Positions 24,069-31,791 are shown, counted from the stretch's first letter. The stretch is DNA of 64,000 nt from Synechococcus sp. WH 7803 (GCA_000063505.1 CT971583.1:837918-901917); one strand, 5' to 3'. A program made the numbers and translations. The notes: a model not told the origin generated them from the letters alone.

Positions 24069-24282
24069 GGCTTACCCCTAGGTGCCAGCCGACAAGCCTG
24101 TCCGCTTCTTCTGTCGTGAGGATTGGGTCCAGCCCATCACACATCAGCTCTATCGCAGCAGGCTCTCCAAGCCGTTCGATGCCTAGAGACAGCCAAGCCT
24201 TGAAGGCATTGGAGTCGTTGTCACGAAGCGCTAGGAGCAACTCCTGCAGCAGCGCAATGGTCATCTGAGTGTCGAGGGTCAT
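24064..24282 (-). CDS. 72-residue hypothetical protein, repeat E copy 2
   Basis: Same protein as 20732-20950 with changes such as Ile for Met at residue 9 and Ser for Thr in KAWLSLGIERLGEP. The DNA match runs from element B through 24318 (about 315 bp with B), ending at CCCCGCTGA. Intact in both copies. Confidence 0.68.
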   Translation of the reverse strand: MTLDTQMTIALLQELLLALRDNDSNAFKAWLSLGIERLGEPAAIELMCDGLDPILTTEEADRLVGWHLGVSL

Positions 24283-24366
24283 TGGTCGGGTGCAACTGCT
24301 GAAAGCATTCCCCGCTGAAAAGGCTTCTGGTTCCTCCTCGCCAGACTGGAGGGAGACAGTCAACCC

Positions 24367-24678
24367 ATGGCCACCGCCAAGCCCAGTCGAACCCGCCGGC
24401 AACCATCAGCCAAGACTCCATCCAAGGCGCAACTGCGTCAGCAGCGGAAGCAGCAGAGCCTGGAGACCACGCAGAAGATGGCCGATGCGGCGTACTTGAA
24501 GACCTACCGCCACACCCAGATCGCCATCGCCCGTCAGGAAGCCAAGCAGCAGGCCCTGACCGACGCCGGCATCAAGCAGCAGCAACCACCGGTGGCACCG
24601 CAGCAGAAGCAGAAGCCACTGACCAAGGCACCGTCATCAGGTCGTAAGCCTCAGAACCGGAAACCACCCAGGCGGTGA
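24367..24678 (+). CDS. basic Gln/Lys-rich hypothetical protein
   Basis: 103 residues, MATAKPSRTRRQPSAKTPSK through a Gln-rich helix (QLRQQRKQQSLETTQKMAD) to a Pro/Arg tail (SGRKPQNRKPPRR). Strongly basic, intrinsically disordered ends; likely nucleic-acid associated. No family. Lies at the right end of the island. Confidence 0.55.
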   Translation: MATAKPSRTRRQPSAKTPSKAQLRQQRKQQSLETTQKMADAAYLKTYRHTQIAIARQEAKQQALTDAGIKQQQPPVAPQQKQKPLTKAPSSGRKPQNRKPPRR

Positions 24679-24685
24679 TCTGTCG

Positions 24686-24730
24686 TGGACATCCGTGGAC
24701 ATAAGCGCCCTATGTCCATCTCTATGTCCA
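24686..24730. repeat. four-copy TGGACAT / ATGTCCA cluster
   Basis: Two direct TGGACAT heptamers (24686, 24696) and two inverse ATGTCCA heptamers (24712, 24724) within 45 bp form a symmetrical array right after the basic-protein gene. The layout resembles operator or recombinase arm/core sites; no ORF covers it. Confidence 0.6.
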
Positions 24731-24746
24731 TTCGCGCCAAGACACT

Positions 24747-24773
24747 AAAAAAGGCGACCGCTGAGACCGCCTG
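24747..24773. terminator. probable terminator hairpin
   Basis: AAAAAAGGCG-ACCGCTGAGAC-CGCCTGTGTTT: a 5-bp AGGCG/CGCCT stem with an A-run on one side and T-rich sequence on the other. Would serve either strand. Confidence 0.4.
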
Positions 24774-24937
24774 TGTTTGCAATAGTTGAGGGGGCTTTCC
24801 ACCCCCATTGAGTCACTTGGGTGATAAGGCTGACTTCACCCCATCTCCCCTAAGGGTCAGGCAGCAACAGGGGCTGCTTGACGGGAGAAACGAACGATGT
24901 TGTTCGCAGTTACGGGTTTGCTCTCACCGAGCAGGCT

Positions 24938-25081
24938 TCAGTCACCCTCCTCATGCCCCCGGCTCACCATCAGGCCCCGGTAGTTGTGGCGCAGGTGGAG
25001 ATAAAGCGTTTCTAGCTCGCTCCGCTCGAGAGCCCCTGGATCGGAGGTGAAGCTGCCTGTGGGTGGATAAAGGATCGGCAT
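24938..25081 (-). CDS. 47-residue hypothetical protein
   Basis: MPILYPPTGSFTSDPGALER, then SELETLYLHLRHNYRGLMVS and a GHEEGD end. Preceded by AGGAGA 6 nt before the ATG and starting 12 nt after the stop of a 30-residue ORF, which supports a tiny two-gene operon. Unknown function. Confidence 0.5.
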   Translation of the reverse strand: MPILYPPTGSFTSDPGALERSELETLYLHLRHNYRGLMVSRGHEEGD

Positions 25082-25093
25082 GGTGTGTCTCCT

Positions 25094-25186
25094 TCAGTTG
25101 CCGATGTTGAGCTGGAAGGTGTCGAGGATCAGCAGCGGGTCAAACAGAGGAAGCATCGGAATCGGTGGATGCGTGGGTTCCTCCAT
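25094..25186 (-). CDS. 30-residue ORF upstream of the 47-residue gene
   Basis: MEEPTHPPIPMLPLFDPLLI then LDTFQLNIGN. Very short, Pro-rich. Support comes from the tight spacing and the Shine-Dalgarno sequence that links it to the next ORF. Could be a leader peptide. Confidence 0.35.
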   Translation of the reverse strand: MEEPTHPPIPMLPLFDPLLILDTFQLNIGN

Positions 25187-25210
25187 AGCGTTGGCCGAAA
25201 GGCCTTTTGG

Positions 25211-25230
25211 AACCTCCCCCAATCGGGGGA
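25211..25230. promoter_or_regulatory. B-type half-site
   Basis: AACCTCCCCCAATCGGGGGA: a single dyad CCCCCAATCGGGGG like the left half of element B, about 25 bp upstream of the tiny-ORF pair. Another single copy, TCCCTCAACTGAGGGA, lies at 30820-30835. Confidence 0.45.
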
Positions 25231-25281
25231 GAAAGTTCTGAAAGTTGGATGAGCTGGAAGCCGCCTCGCCGCTGATCTGTT

Positions 25282-26022
25282 TCAGGGGCTGCTCACGGTG
25301 ATTCGGTTGCCATAGCCGCCGATCTCTTCCAGTTCAAAGGAGTGATGGCCGCTCATCGCCCAGCGCTGCCCGGAGCTGTCGACCATCTCCCGGCGATCGG
25401 TCGTGGGCGCACCGACCGGCGTGAAGGTGAAGATCGGCTGCTCGGCGTGGGAGAAGTAAATCGTGAAGCCGTCCTTCGCAGCGGGCTCTGTTCTGCAGGT
25501 GGACGCAATCTCGTTGAGCGTGCATTGCAGTGGCCACTGGGGCTTGCTGGCCTGCTCCTCGCTCAGTGCCGTGAGGTCTGGATACTGGCCGCGAACGGCT
25601 CCTTGGGCGTCGTAGGTCACCACCTTGAGGGTCTCTGACCCATCCAGTGGCTTGGCCAGCTGGATCACAGCCACACCGGTCGGGCAGGGCTCTGGCTGAA
25701 GCGTGAGCCTCACGACGGCATAGGCCAGCTCCGTTGGCTCCGTGGGCGCAATCAGCTGATCGGGGAAGCGACCGTTCTCGCCATTGGGCAGGGTCTCAGC
25801 GCTGTAGTCGCTGTCGCAGACACCATTCAGGTCATTGCCCCATCGCACGCGCTCGGGCTCGACGCTGAGCACATCCAACACGGCGCGCCCAGCGGTGCTG
25901 TTGGCCTGCCAGCGCCCCTGGAACACGCTGTTCAAGTCTGGTGTTGGCTTGGGCTGACGGCAGGCGCCGAGCAGAACGGCCGCCGCCAGCGGGGCTATCA
26001 GTTGGCGGGTGATCCTGTGCAT
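25282..26022 (-). CDS. lipoprotein
   Basis: 246 residues from ATG 26022 (MHRITRQLIAPLAAAVLLGAC), lipobox LGAC. Mature part has five further Cys (GVCDSDY, PEPCPTG, LQCTLNE, STCRTEP) and a central PTELAYAVVRLTLQPE. Beta-rich; no family recognised. The longer start (26076) adds an 18-residue polar tail before the signal and is disfavoured. First gene right of the island. Confidence 0.65.
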   Translation of the reverse strand: MHRITRQLIAPLAAAVLLGACRQPKPTPDLNSVFQGRWQANSTAGRAVLDVLSVEPERVRWGNDLNGVCDSDYSAETLPNGENGRFPDQLIAPTEPTELAYAVVRLTLQPEPCPTGVAVIQLAKPLDGSETLKVVTYDAQGAVRGQYPDLTALSEEQASKPQWPLQCTLNEIASTCRTEPAAKDGFTIYFSHAEQPIFTFTPVGAPTTDRREMVDSSGQRWAMSGHHSFELEEIGGYGNRITVSSP

Positions 26023-26105
26023 CGCAGCCAGGCCTTTGTCTTTCCCAGTGTGATCACTCCCTGATGGCAATGACATCGTGGAACCAGCCCTCCGCCTGAT
26101 GTCCC

Positions 26106-26714
26106 TTGGCCAGCCCCGCCGATGCCGACGCCAACCTCAAGCGGGCTCTCGAGCAGCTCACTGAAAACGAAGCGGCGGTGGCCGAGGCAATCAATGAGGC
26201 CCGGGCTGAACACTCCCGCAGCGAACCGCCGCTCACCGGCCCGGAGTTGCTCGAACGCATTGATGAACTGGCGGCACAGCGCTCGCTCGACAGCCAGGAC
26301 GTCGCGATTCTCTGCCATTGGCCCGATGCTGCCTCCATCGGCCAGGCCTGGTTTGCGCTCAAACACCCCGGCCAGAGCGTGCCCAGCCCGATGCTGGTGC
26401 TCGATGCCTATCTGGTGGGGGCGCCACCGTTTCTGAGCAAGGCCCAGCGGGATCAGGTGAGCGACTGGTACCGCAGCCAGGTGTCGGCCAATCCCGAGTA
26501 CACCGATGCGGTGACCGGTGCGGCCAAAGCGTTTGTGCTCATCGGTGATCTCAACGCCAGTGCCGCCGGCATGGCCTGGCAGACGATCATTCCCGATCTG
26601 CTCGCCAAGGGCCACGACCTGGAGTTCAACGTCACTAAGGAACAGGTGACGGCGGCGGCTGCTCGCTGGATCGTGGCGGTGGCCGACACTTTCACGCCAC
26701 CGTTGCTGGATTGA
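26106..26714 (+). CDS. hypothetical protein, all-helical
   Basis: 202 residues from a TTG start (MASPADADANLKRALEQLTE). Mostly acidic helices with PPLTGPELLERIDELAAQ, DVAILCHWPDAASIGQAWFA and AKAFVLIGDLNASAAG. The start codon is uncertain because no ATG in frame lies nearby. No known domain. Confidence 0.6.
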   Translation: MASPADADANLKRALEQLTENEAAVAEAINEARAEHSRSEPPLTGPELLERIDELAAQRSLDSQDVAILCHWPDAASIGQAWFALKHPGQSVPSPMLVLDAYLVGAPPFLSKAQRDQVSDWYRSQVSANPEYTDAVTGAAKAFVLIGDLNASAAGMAWQTIIPDLLAKGHDLEFNVTKEQVTAAAARWIVAVADTFTPPLLD

Positions 26715-26731
26715 GGCCGCCTCGCGTGCAC

Positions 26732-27979
26732 TCAGTCCCTGCCGGCCTGCGTGCGCGGCAGGGCAAGATTTAGCAGCACGCCCGCGATGGCGGCAAGGCT
26801 CAGGCCTTCGAGGCTGAAACGACCGGCTTCGATGCCGAGTCCGCCAATCCCCAGCACCAGAATCGTTCCCACCACGATGAGGTTGCGGGAATCGCTGAGA
26901 TCGGCACCGGCGCGCACCAGGGTGTTGATGCCCAGGGTGACGATGGTTCCAAACAGAATCACCAGCACCCCGCCCATCACGGGGTCGGGAATGGTGTTGA
27001 GCAAGGCATTCAATTTGCCCACGAACGACAGCCCGATGGCGAACAGGGCGGCCCAGATCATCACCACCGGTTTCACGGCCCGGATCAGCGCCACGGCGCC
27101 CACCACCTCGGAGTAGGTGGTGTTGGGGGGGCCGCCGAGGGCCGCAGCCAGGCTTGTGGCCAGACCATCACCGAGCAGGGTGCGCTGCAAGCCAGGACGC
27201 TTCAGGTAGTTCTCGCCGGTCACGGCGCCGATGGCCAGGATGTCGCCCACGTGTTCGATGGCCGGTGCGATCGCCACCGGCAGGATGAACAGGATTGCCG
27301 GCAGGCTGAACCGGGGTGTGGTGAAGCCCGGCAGCGACCACCACGGTGCCGTGGCCACGTTGGAGAGGTCGATCAGCCCCAGAGGCAGGCTGATGCCGTA
27401 ACCGAACACAATCCCGATCAACACTGGGATCAAGCGCCAGGTGCCCCGGCTGAGCATGGCCGTGAGCACGGTGACCAGAAACACGGCGCTCGCCACCAGC
27501 AGATGGCTGGCGGGATGGTCGCCGCTGAGGTTGCCCCCGGCTTTTTCAACGGCGATCGGGGCGAGCGACATGCCGATCACCATCACCACCGGTCCGGTGA
27601 CGATCGCTGGAAGCAGCCTCTGAATCACACCGTCACCACGCCAGCGCACCACCTGCGCCAGCAGCACATAGAACACCCCGGCAGCCATCAAGCCCCCGAG
27701 GGTTTCCGCCAGTCCGAACTGCTGGATGCCGTAACTGGTGGGGGCAATGAAGGCGAAGGAGGAGGCCAGGAATACAGGGATTCGTGCTCCGGTCACCAGC
27801 TGAAATAGCAGCGTGCCCGCGCCGGCGGTGAACAGTGCCACCGATGCATCGAGACCCATCAGCACGGGCACCAGCACCAACCCGCTGAAGGCCACAAACA
27901 GCATCTGGGCGCCAACCACGATGTTGCGCGGTTGAGCGAGCTCCCGCAGTAAGCCTGCACGGCGCGAGGTGGAGGGCAT
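26732..27979 (-). CDS. uraA: uracil/xanthine permease, NCS2 (UraA) family
   Basis: About 415 residues from ATG 27979 (MPSTSRRAGLLRELAQPRNI); 28072 is an alternative that nearly abuts the divergent gene. About 14 transmembrane segments, with the NCS2 signatures VGAQMLFVAFSGLVLVPVLM, FAFIAPTSYGIQQFG (TM3), EHVGDILAIGAVTGENYL (TM8, His/Glu of the substrate site) and GGPPNTTYSEVVGAVAL (TM10). Proton-coupled nucleobase importer in the plasma membrane; exact base specificity unresolved. Confidence 0.88.
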   Translation of the reverse strand: MPSTSRRAGLLRELAQPRNIVVGAQMLFVAFSGLVLVPVLMGLDASVALFTAGAGTLLFQLVTGARIPVFLASSFAFIAPTSYGIQQFGLAETLGGLMAAGVFYVLLAQVVRWRGDGVIQRLLPAIVTGPVVMVIGMSLAPIAVEKAGGNLSGDHPASHLLVASAVFLVTVLTAMLSRGTWRLIPVLIGIVFGYGISLPLGLIDLSNVATAPWWSLPGFTTPRFSLPAILFILPVAIAPAIEHVGDILAIGAVTGENYLKRPGLQRTLLGDGLATSLAAALGGPPNTTYSEVVGAVALIRAVKPVVMIWAALFAIGLSFVGKLNALLNTIPDPVMGGVLVILFGTIVTLGINTLVRAGADLSDSRNLIVVGTILVLGIGGLGIEAGRFSLEGLSLAAIAGVLLNLALPRTQAGRD

Positions 27980-28087
27980 CGGCGGCTGTTTTGAACAGTC
28001 TGCCGCGCTGGCGACCACAGCCTTGCCAAGCGTGCCGCTGTCGATCCCATGCACTGACATCACCGCAGGCACTGGCTATCTGAGGGT

Positions 28088-28363
28088 GTGTGCTGCGCGA
28101 TCGCCGTGGATGTCAAGTTGTTGGTGATGGTGCTGATCTCCCATCTGATCAGTGCTGGTCTGGCCAAGACCGTTGCCGCTCAGAAGGCCCGCAACAGCAA
28201 TCGCTGGTTGCTGGCTGGCCTCCTGTTCGGGCCCCTGGGTCTGATCGCTGCTGTGGGTCTGCCCGATCGGCATCAGATCGTTTACCTCCGCTATCTGGCC
28301 GAGCATCAGGGCTACCAACCACGCCGAGCCTGTGGCGGAGCGCAGGGCTCGACCGGGGAGTGA
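28088..28363 (+). CDS. small membrane protein
   Basis: 91 residues from GTG 28088 (MCCAIAVDVKLLVMVLISHL). Hydrophobic segments LLVMVLISHLISAGLA and RWLLAGLLFGPLGLIAAVGL, then a polar tail QIVYLRYLAEHQGYQPRR. The RWLLAGLLFGPLGL pattern is common in small two-span proteins of unknown function. Confidence 0.6.
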   Translation: MCCAIAVDVKLLVMVLISHLISAGLAKTVAAQKARNSNRWLLAGLLFGPLGLIAAVGLPDRHQIVYLRYLAEHQGYQPRRACGGAQGSTGE

Positions 28364-28437
28364 GCTTGAGGGAGCTGCGAGCTTGCCTGTCCCCTGGCAG
28401 GGGACGTGGCTAGCAAGAGGGAGTCATCTCCAGACCC

Positions 28438-28644
28438 ATGACGCTCGGCGACCTCCTTCGCATCATCCTGGCTTTCATTTTGCCGCCTCTGGCGGTGGCC
28501 ACCCAGGTGGGTCTCACCGGGGCGTTCTGGCTCAACCTGCTCTTCTGGTTGCTCAGCTTCGGAGGGCTGGGGCTGCCGCTGCTGGCCATCATGTGGCCTG
28601 TGGCTGTGATCCATGCGATCTATATCTGCGTCACCCGCAAGTGA
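28438..28644 (+). CDS. YqaE/Pmp3-family membrane protein
   Basis: 68 residues, MTLGDLLRIILAFILPPLAV, then GLTGAFWLNLLFWLLSFGGL and a C-terminal VIHAIYICVTRK. Two membrane spans with the family pattern AFILPPLAV...FWLNLLLWLL...PxxIHAIYI. Pmp3/YqaE proteins modulate membrane potential or stress tolerance. Confidence 0.85.
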   Translation: MTLGDLLRIILAFILPPLAVATQVGLTGAFWLNLLFWLLSFGGLGLPLLAIMWPVAVIHAIYICVTRK

Positions 28645-28655
28645 GGGTTGGCGGG

Positions 28656-28778
28656 ATGGCAGCAGAGGCGCTTCCCTGGCGCACCATGGCGGTGTTCCGT
28701 GAGAAATCGCCTGGCTACCTCGAGGCTGTGGACGCCTACTTGCCTGCGCTCAGGGCGCTGAACGAAGAGCAGCGCTGA
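28656..28778 (+). CDS. 40-residue hypothetical protein
   Basis: MAAEALPWRTMAVFREKSPG then YLEAVDAYLPALRALNEEQR. Starts 11 bp after the YqaE stop; helical. Similar short peptides are frequent in picocyanobacteria, but no family name is claimed. Confidence 0.45.
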   Translation: MAAEALPWRTMAVFREKSPGYLEAVDAYLPALRALNEEQR

Positions 28779-28787
28779 AATCTGGCG

Positions 28788-29525
28788 GTGTTCAAGGCGG
28801 CTGAGCTCCTCAATGCGTTGATTCAGATCCGCGAGCGCAGGCAGGCCCCGGATCGGCTTGGAGACGCCTTCGCCAAAGCCTCCTTCCAGCGCGTGCGCCA
28901 GGTGATCCGGGATCGGCGCATCGTGTTGCAGGGGGGCGAAGTGATTGATCTTCGTGATCCCGTGCTCCGCGATCTGATCGACGAAGGCTGCCGCCTGTTC
29001 CATGCCGGACGCAAGGATGCCGAGGTGTATCAACGGGCCCTGGCCCTGGCGGCGGCCTGGTTGATGCTGCGGCCGCCACAGGCGCCTGAGCCTGCGCGTC
29101 AACGGGAGGGCCGGATTCAGCTGCTGGTTCAGGGTTTGGGGGTGGGACTGCTCACGGGCATCGCCGGTGTGGGTGGGGGCTTCGCCATTGTTCCCGCCCT
29201 GGTGCTGCTGGCCCGTCTGCCGATGACCCTTGCCTCCGGCACCAGCCTGTTGGTGATCTGCGCCAGTTCCTTGATGGCCCTGGTCCGTCATGGCCATTGG
29301 CCGGCAGCCAGTCTGCCCCTGTTGCTGCCCTTGCTCCTCGGTGGTGGCATCGGCATCCTCCTCGGCCAGCGTTGGGTGTCCCGTGTGTCTGAGCGCAGGC
29401 TGCGCCAGGGGTTTGCAGCCCTGCTGCTGGTGTCAGCCATCAGCACCGGTCTGGAAGCCCTGCAACCGCAGAGGCCTTCAACCGAGGCGGGCTTGCGCAT
29501 TTCGACACGTTGGCCTGAAGCCTGA
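28788..29525 (+). CDS. half-size TauE/SafE transporter fused to an unrelated N-terminus
   Basis: 245 residues from GTG 28788. Residues 1-85 are soluble and charged (LNALIQIRERRQAPDRLGDA, RVRQVIRDRRIVLQGGEVID). From about 87 the sequence becomes TauE-like: ALALAAAWLMLRPP, then the second-half signature GLLTGIAGVGGGFAIVPALV and SGTSLLVICASSLMAL. A normal TauE/SafE sulfite/organosulfonate exporter has two such halves (about 250 residues, 7-8 spans); the first half is absent here. It looks like an in-frame deletion joining two genes. Confidence 0.7.
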   Translation: MFKAAELLNALIQIRERRQAPDRLGDAFAKASFQRVRQVIRDRRIVLQGGEVIDLRDPVLRDLIDEGCRLFHAGRKDAEVYQRALALAAAWLMLRPPQAPEPARQREGRIQLLVQGLGVGLLTGIAGVGGGFAIVPALVLLARLPMTLASGTSLLVICASSLMALVRHGHWPAASLPLLLPLLLGGGIGILLGQRWVSRVSERRLRQGFAALLLVSAISTGLEALQPQRPSTEAGLRISTRWPEA

Positions 29526-29580
29526 TGACAGCGGGGTTCTTGATGCTTTAGCTGTAAAGACGGTGTGCAGTGCAACGCGC

Positions 29581-29799
29581 ATGGTGGCGACTCCCTTGGC
29601 ATCCGTGCCAGCAGAAGAAACTCTGATCAATGCCCTCCGCGGCTGCCGCGATCAGCAGGAACTCAAAGACCTTGAACAGCGGCTCGCTGCGGTGGAGGGT
29701 GCCCCGCCCCTGTTCGACTGGATCTGCGATCTGCTGGTGAAGCGCCGCTTGTCCAGCATCCTTGCCGCGAAACTGCTCCGGCAATTGCATCAGTCTTGA
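29581..29799 (+). CDS. small hypothetical protein
   Basis: 72 residues, MVATPLASVPAEETLINALR, then EGAPPLFDWICDLLVKRRLS and ILAAKLLRQLHQS. Helical, no known domain. Ends 1 bp before the DUF411 gene, suggesting co-translation. Confidence 0.6.
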   Translation: MVATPLASVPAEETLINALRGCRDQQELKDLEQRLAAVEGAPPLFDWICDLLVKRRLSSILAAKLLRQLHQS

Positions 29800-29800
29800 G

Positions 29801-30238
29801 ATGCCTTGGCGTTGCCGTCTGCGGTTTGTGTGCGCCCTGTTGTTGGCGTTGATCCTCGCCTCCCCCCTGCCGGTGTGGGCTGAGGCCGAGGGTCCGCTGA
29901 TCACGGTGGTGCGATCGGCCAGTTGTGAGTGCTGCCGGCAGTGGGAACGGCACCTCGAAGCAGCGGGCTTTCGCATCAACGATCAGATCAGCGACAGCAT
30001 CGATCCCACCCAGGCTTACTGCCACACCGCCAGCGTTGCGGGCTACAGGATCGACGGCCATGTGCCGGCGGCGTCGGTGCAGCGACTGCTCGCCGAACGA
30101 CCCGACATTCGCGGCCTGGCCGTGCCGGGAATGCCGATCGGCTCTCCCGGAATGGAGATGGAAGGGGTCGAAGCGGATCCCTACGTGGTGGTGGCCATCG
30201 CCCACGACGGCAGCACCCGGGTGCTGGAGCGTTATTAA
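29801..30238 (+). CDS. DUF411 secreted metal-binding-type protein
   Basis: 145 residues. Signal peptide (LRFVCALLLALILASPLPVWA). Family motifs: SASCECCRQWERHL (CxCC), YCHTASVAGYRIDGHVPA, and GLAVPGMPIGSPGMEMEG. DUF411 proteins are periplasmic and often occur in copper or mercury resistance loci; the Cys, His and Met motifs fit soft-metal binding. Followed by a strong terminator. Confidence 0.85.
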   Translation: MPWRCRLRFVCALLLALILASPLPVWAEAEGPLITVVRSASCECCRQWERHLEAAGFRINDQISDSIDPTQAYCHTASVAGYRIDGHVPAASVQRLLAERPDIRGLAVPGMPIGSPGMEMEGVEADPYVVVAIAHDGSTRVLERY

Positions 30239-30257
30239 CGGGTCAGGTCGTCCCAGG

Positions 30258-30300
30258 CAAAACCCCCGCAAGTCCCTGTTGGTGGGAGACCTGCGGGGGT
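30258..30300. terminator. strong hairpin terminator
   Basis: AAAACCCCCGCAAGTC...GACCTGCGGGGGTTGC: a 9-10 bp GC stem (CCCCCGCA/TGCGGGGG) with flanking A and T. Ends the 28.4-30.2 kb plus-strand genes, and could also end minus-strand transcripts coming from the 30.4-30.7 kb element. Confidence 0.75.
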
Positions 30301-30442
30301 TGCAATCAGCATTGGGCTGATTTATGGAGGCCGTCGTCCCAAGGCGGGACAGGCGGCCTAACGCGCTCGTTTGTGCATCACGACCATGCGATTTTCAGTG
30401 TTGCCATACGGTTGTTCAACCTCCAGCAAGTGGACTGAAAGA

Positions 30443-30745
30443 AAGGGTCGAAGCGACTGGCTGTGGCGCCTGGGGCCAGGTTCCTAGGTGGGAGGGTTGT
30501 GAACTCCTTGGGGCACCTGGAACGGTGCAGATGGAGTGCCGATCGACGTGGCGAACCTCAGTGCCTGCCGAAGGGCGATCCCTCTCTGATGCGTGAAAAC
30601 TGTTGGAGCAGGGGCCAGAAAGTCAGCGAGCTTCTTGTGTTGGCTCGGGTGGAGTGTCGGCCGTCATCGGTGCCTCCGATCTCGATGCACACAGTGTTGG
30701 TGTTCCAGGCGACAAGTGCAATCAGTGAAATCGCGCATTGCCGAT
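30443..30745. repeat. element F copy 1: diverged non-coding repeat
   Basis: Roughly 300 nt alignable with 37569-37892. Shared blocks in order: GGCGCCTGGGGCC, GGGGCACCTG, GGAACG-TGCAG, TCGACGTGGCG, TGCCTGCCGA, AAACTGTTGGAGCAGGGGCC, GTCATC-G-GCCTCCGATC and TCGATG, and GCAATC-GTG...GCGCATTG. Indels between copies are not multiples of three and no frame is conserved, so it does not look protein-coding. Upstream at 30329-30358 is a nested hairpin (GGCCG..GTCCC-AAGGC-GGGAC..CGGCC). Confidence 0.6.
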
Positions 30746-30885
30746 CGGTCGCAGACCGCTGAGAGTGAAAACGGCGTGCCTAATGCGAGGGGAACCGGCA
30801 GCAGAGTGCTGCAGGTCTCTCCCTCAACTGAGGGATGTGCAACCCGTTGATCTCTGCCTCAATGAAGGGGCTGCACGATCCGGCG

Positions 30886-31059
30886 ATGTCCCCCGCCTAC
30901 GACCTCATCCTTGAGCGCGATGGTCAGCTGACCACCCACACCGTGGAGGTGGCTGATGCGCTCGAGGCCTGGCGGCTGGCCCGTGCGCGCTATCCATCCC
31001 GCATCCGCGGCGTGGTGTGGCGTGATCCCCAGCAGGTGCGTGCCGACCATCCGCGCTAA
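30886..31059 (+). CDS. 57-residue hypothetical protein
   Basis: MSPAYDLILERDGQLTTHTV then EVADALEAWRLARARYPSRI and RGVVWRDPQQVR. A small alpha/beta peptide; an in-frame ATG at 30862 would add eight residues. A B-type half-site (TCCCTCAACTGAGGGA) lies 51 bp upstream. Confidence 0.6.
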   Translation: MSPAYDLILERDGQLTTHTVEVADALEAWRLARARYPSRIRGVVWRDPQQVRADHPR

Positions 31060-31083
31060 ACATCGGGTATCCGTGTGCCGACC

Positions 31084-31791
31084 ATGGAGCTTCGGCTCGA
31101 CTCCCGTGCCAATCAGGAGGCGATCGCTCAGGCTTCTGAGTTGTTGAAGGAGCGCCGCATTGTTGTGGTGTTCGGCGATCGCCTGGCGCTGATTTCCTTT
31201 GTGCTGGTTGATGCGATTGCCTCGAGCCTGGTGGGTGCGGCCACCACCGAAGATGAGGGCTTTGAGCTGGTGTTGCGCACCCAGCCGGATCTGCTGATCT
31301 GCAGCTCGGATCTCGAATCCGGCTATGGCATCAACCTGCTACGCCGGGTGAAGGCGGAGTTGCCCACCTGTCAGCTGCTGATCGTGCTGGTGCGTGAAAC
31401 CCAGGCGGTGGTGCAGGAGGCGATGGAGGCCTTCGCGGATGGCGTGGTTTTCAAATCCAGCCTGGGCGCCGGCCGCGGTGATCTGATCAAGGCCCTGCGC
31501 ACCCTCGCTGATGGCGGTGTGTACTTCCCAGAGCAGATCCGCCGCATTGCCGCCTCCACACCGCAACCCGATCTGCCGCCGTTGGTGGAGGAACTCACTC
31601 CGCGCGAACTGGAGGTGGCCGCCGGGGTGGCGCGCGGTCTTAAGAACAACGCCATCGCAACCCTGCTCGGCCTTTCGGTGGAAACGGTGAAAAGCCACGT
31701 GGGCAATGCCATGGACAAGCTCGGTGCCCGGGACCGCACCCAGATGGCGGTCACGGCCCTGCTGTATGGCCTCATCGATCCCCTGCAGTGA
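31084..31791 (+). CDS. LuxR-type regulator with atypical receiver domain (core paralogue)
   Basis: 235 residues from ATG 31084 (MELRLDSRANQEAIAQ); a GTG three codons earlier is possible. Receiver-like domain with PDLLICSSDLESGYGINLL: Ser at the usual phospho-Asp position. Shared with the island paralogue: RETQAVVQEAMEAFADGVVF. C-terminal GerE helix-turn-helix: LTPRELEVAAGVARGLKNNA, LSVETVKSHVGNAMDKLGA, RDRTQ. Probably a DNA-binding regulator whose input is not His-Asp phosphotransfer. Confidence 0.83.
   Translation: MELRLDSRANQEAIAQASELLKERRIVVVFGDRLALISFVLVDAIASSLVGAATTEDEGFELVLRTQPDLLICSSDLESGYGINLLRRVKAELPTCQLLIVLVRETQAVVQEAMEAFADGVVFKSSLGAGRGDLIKALRTLADGGVYFPEQIRRIAASTPQPDLPPLVEELTPRELEVAAGVARGLKNNAIATLLGLSVETVKSHVGNAMDKLGARDRTQMAVTALLYGLIDPLQ

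Noticed and set aside
12794-25230. CRISPR array
   Set aside because: Repeats A and B are interspersed but 0.5-4 kb apart, differ among copies and flank genes; no short regular spacers and no cas genes.
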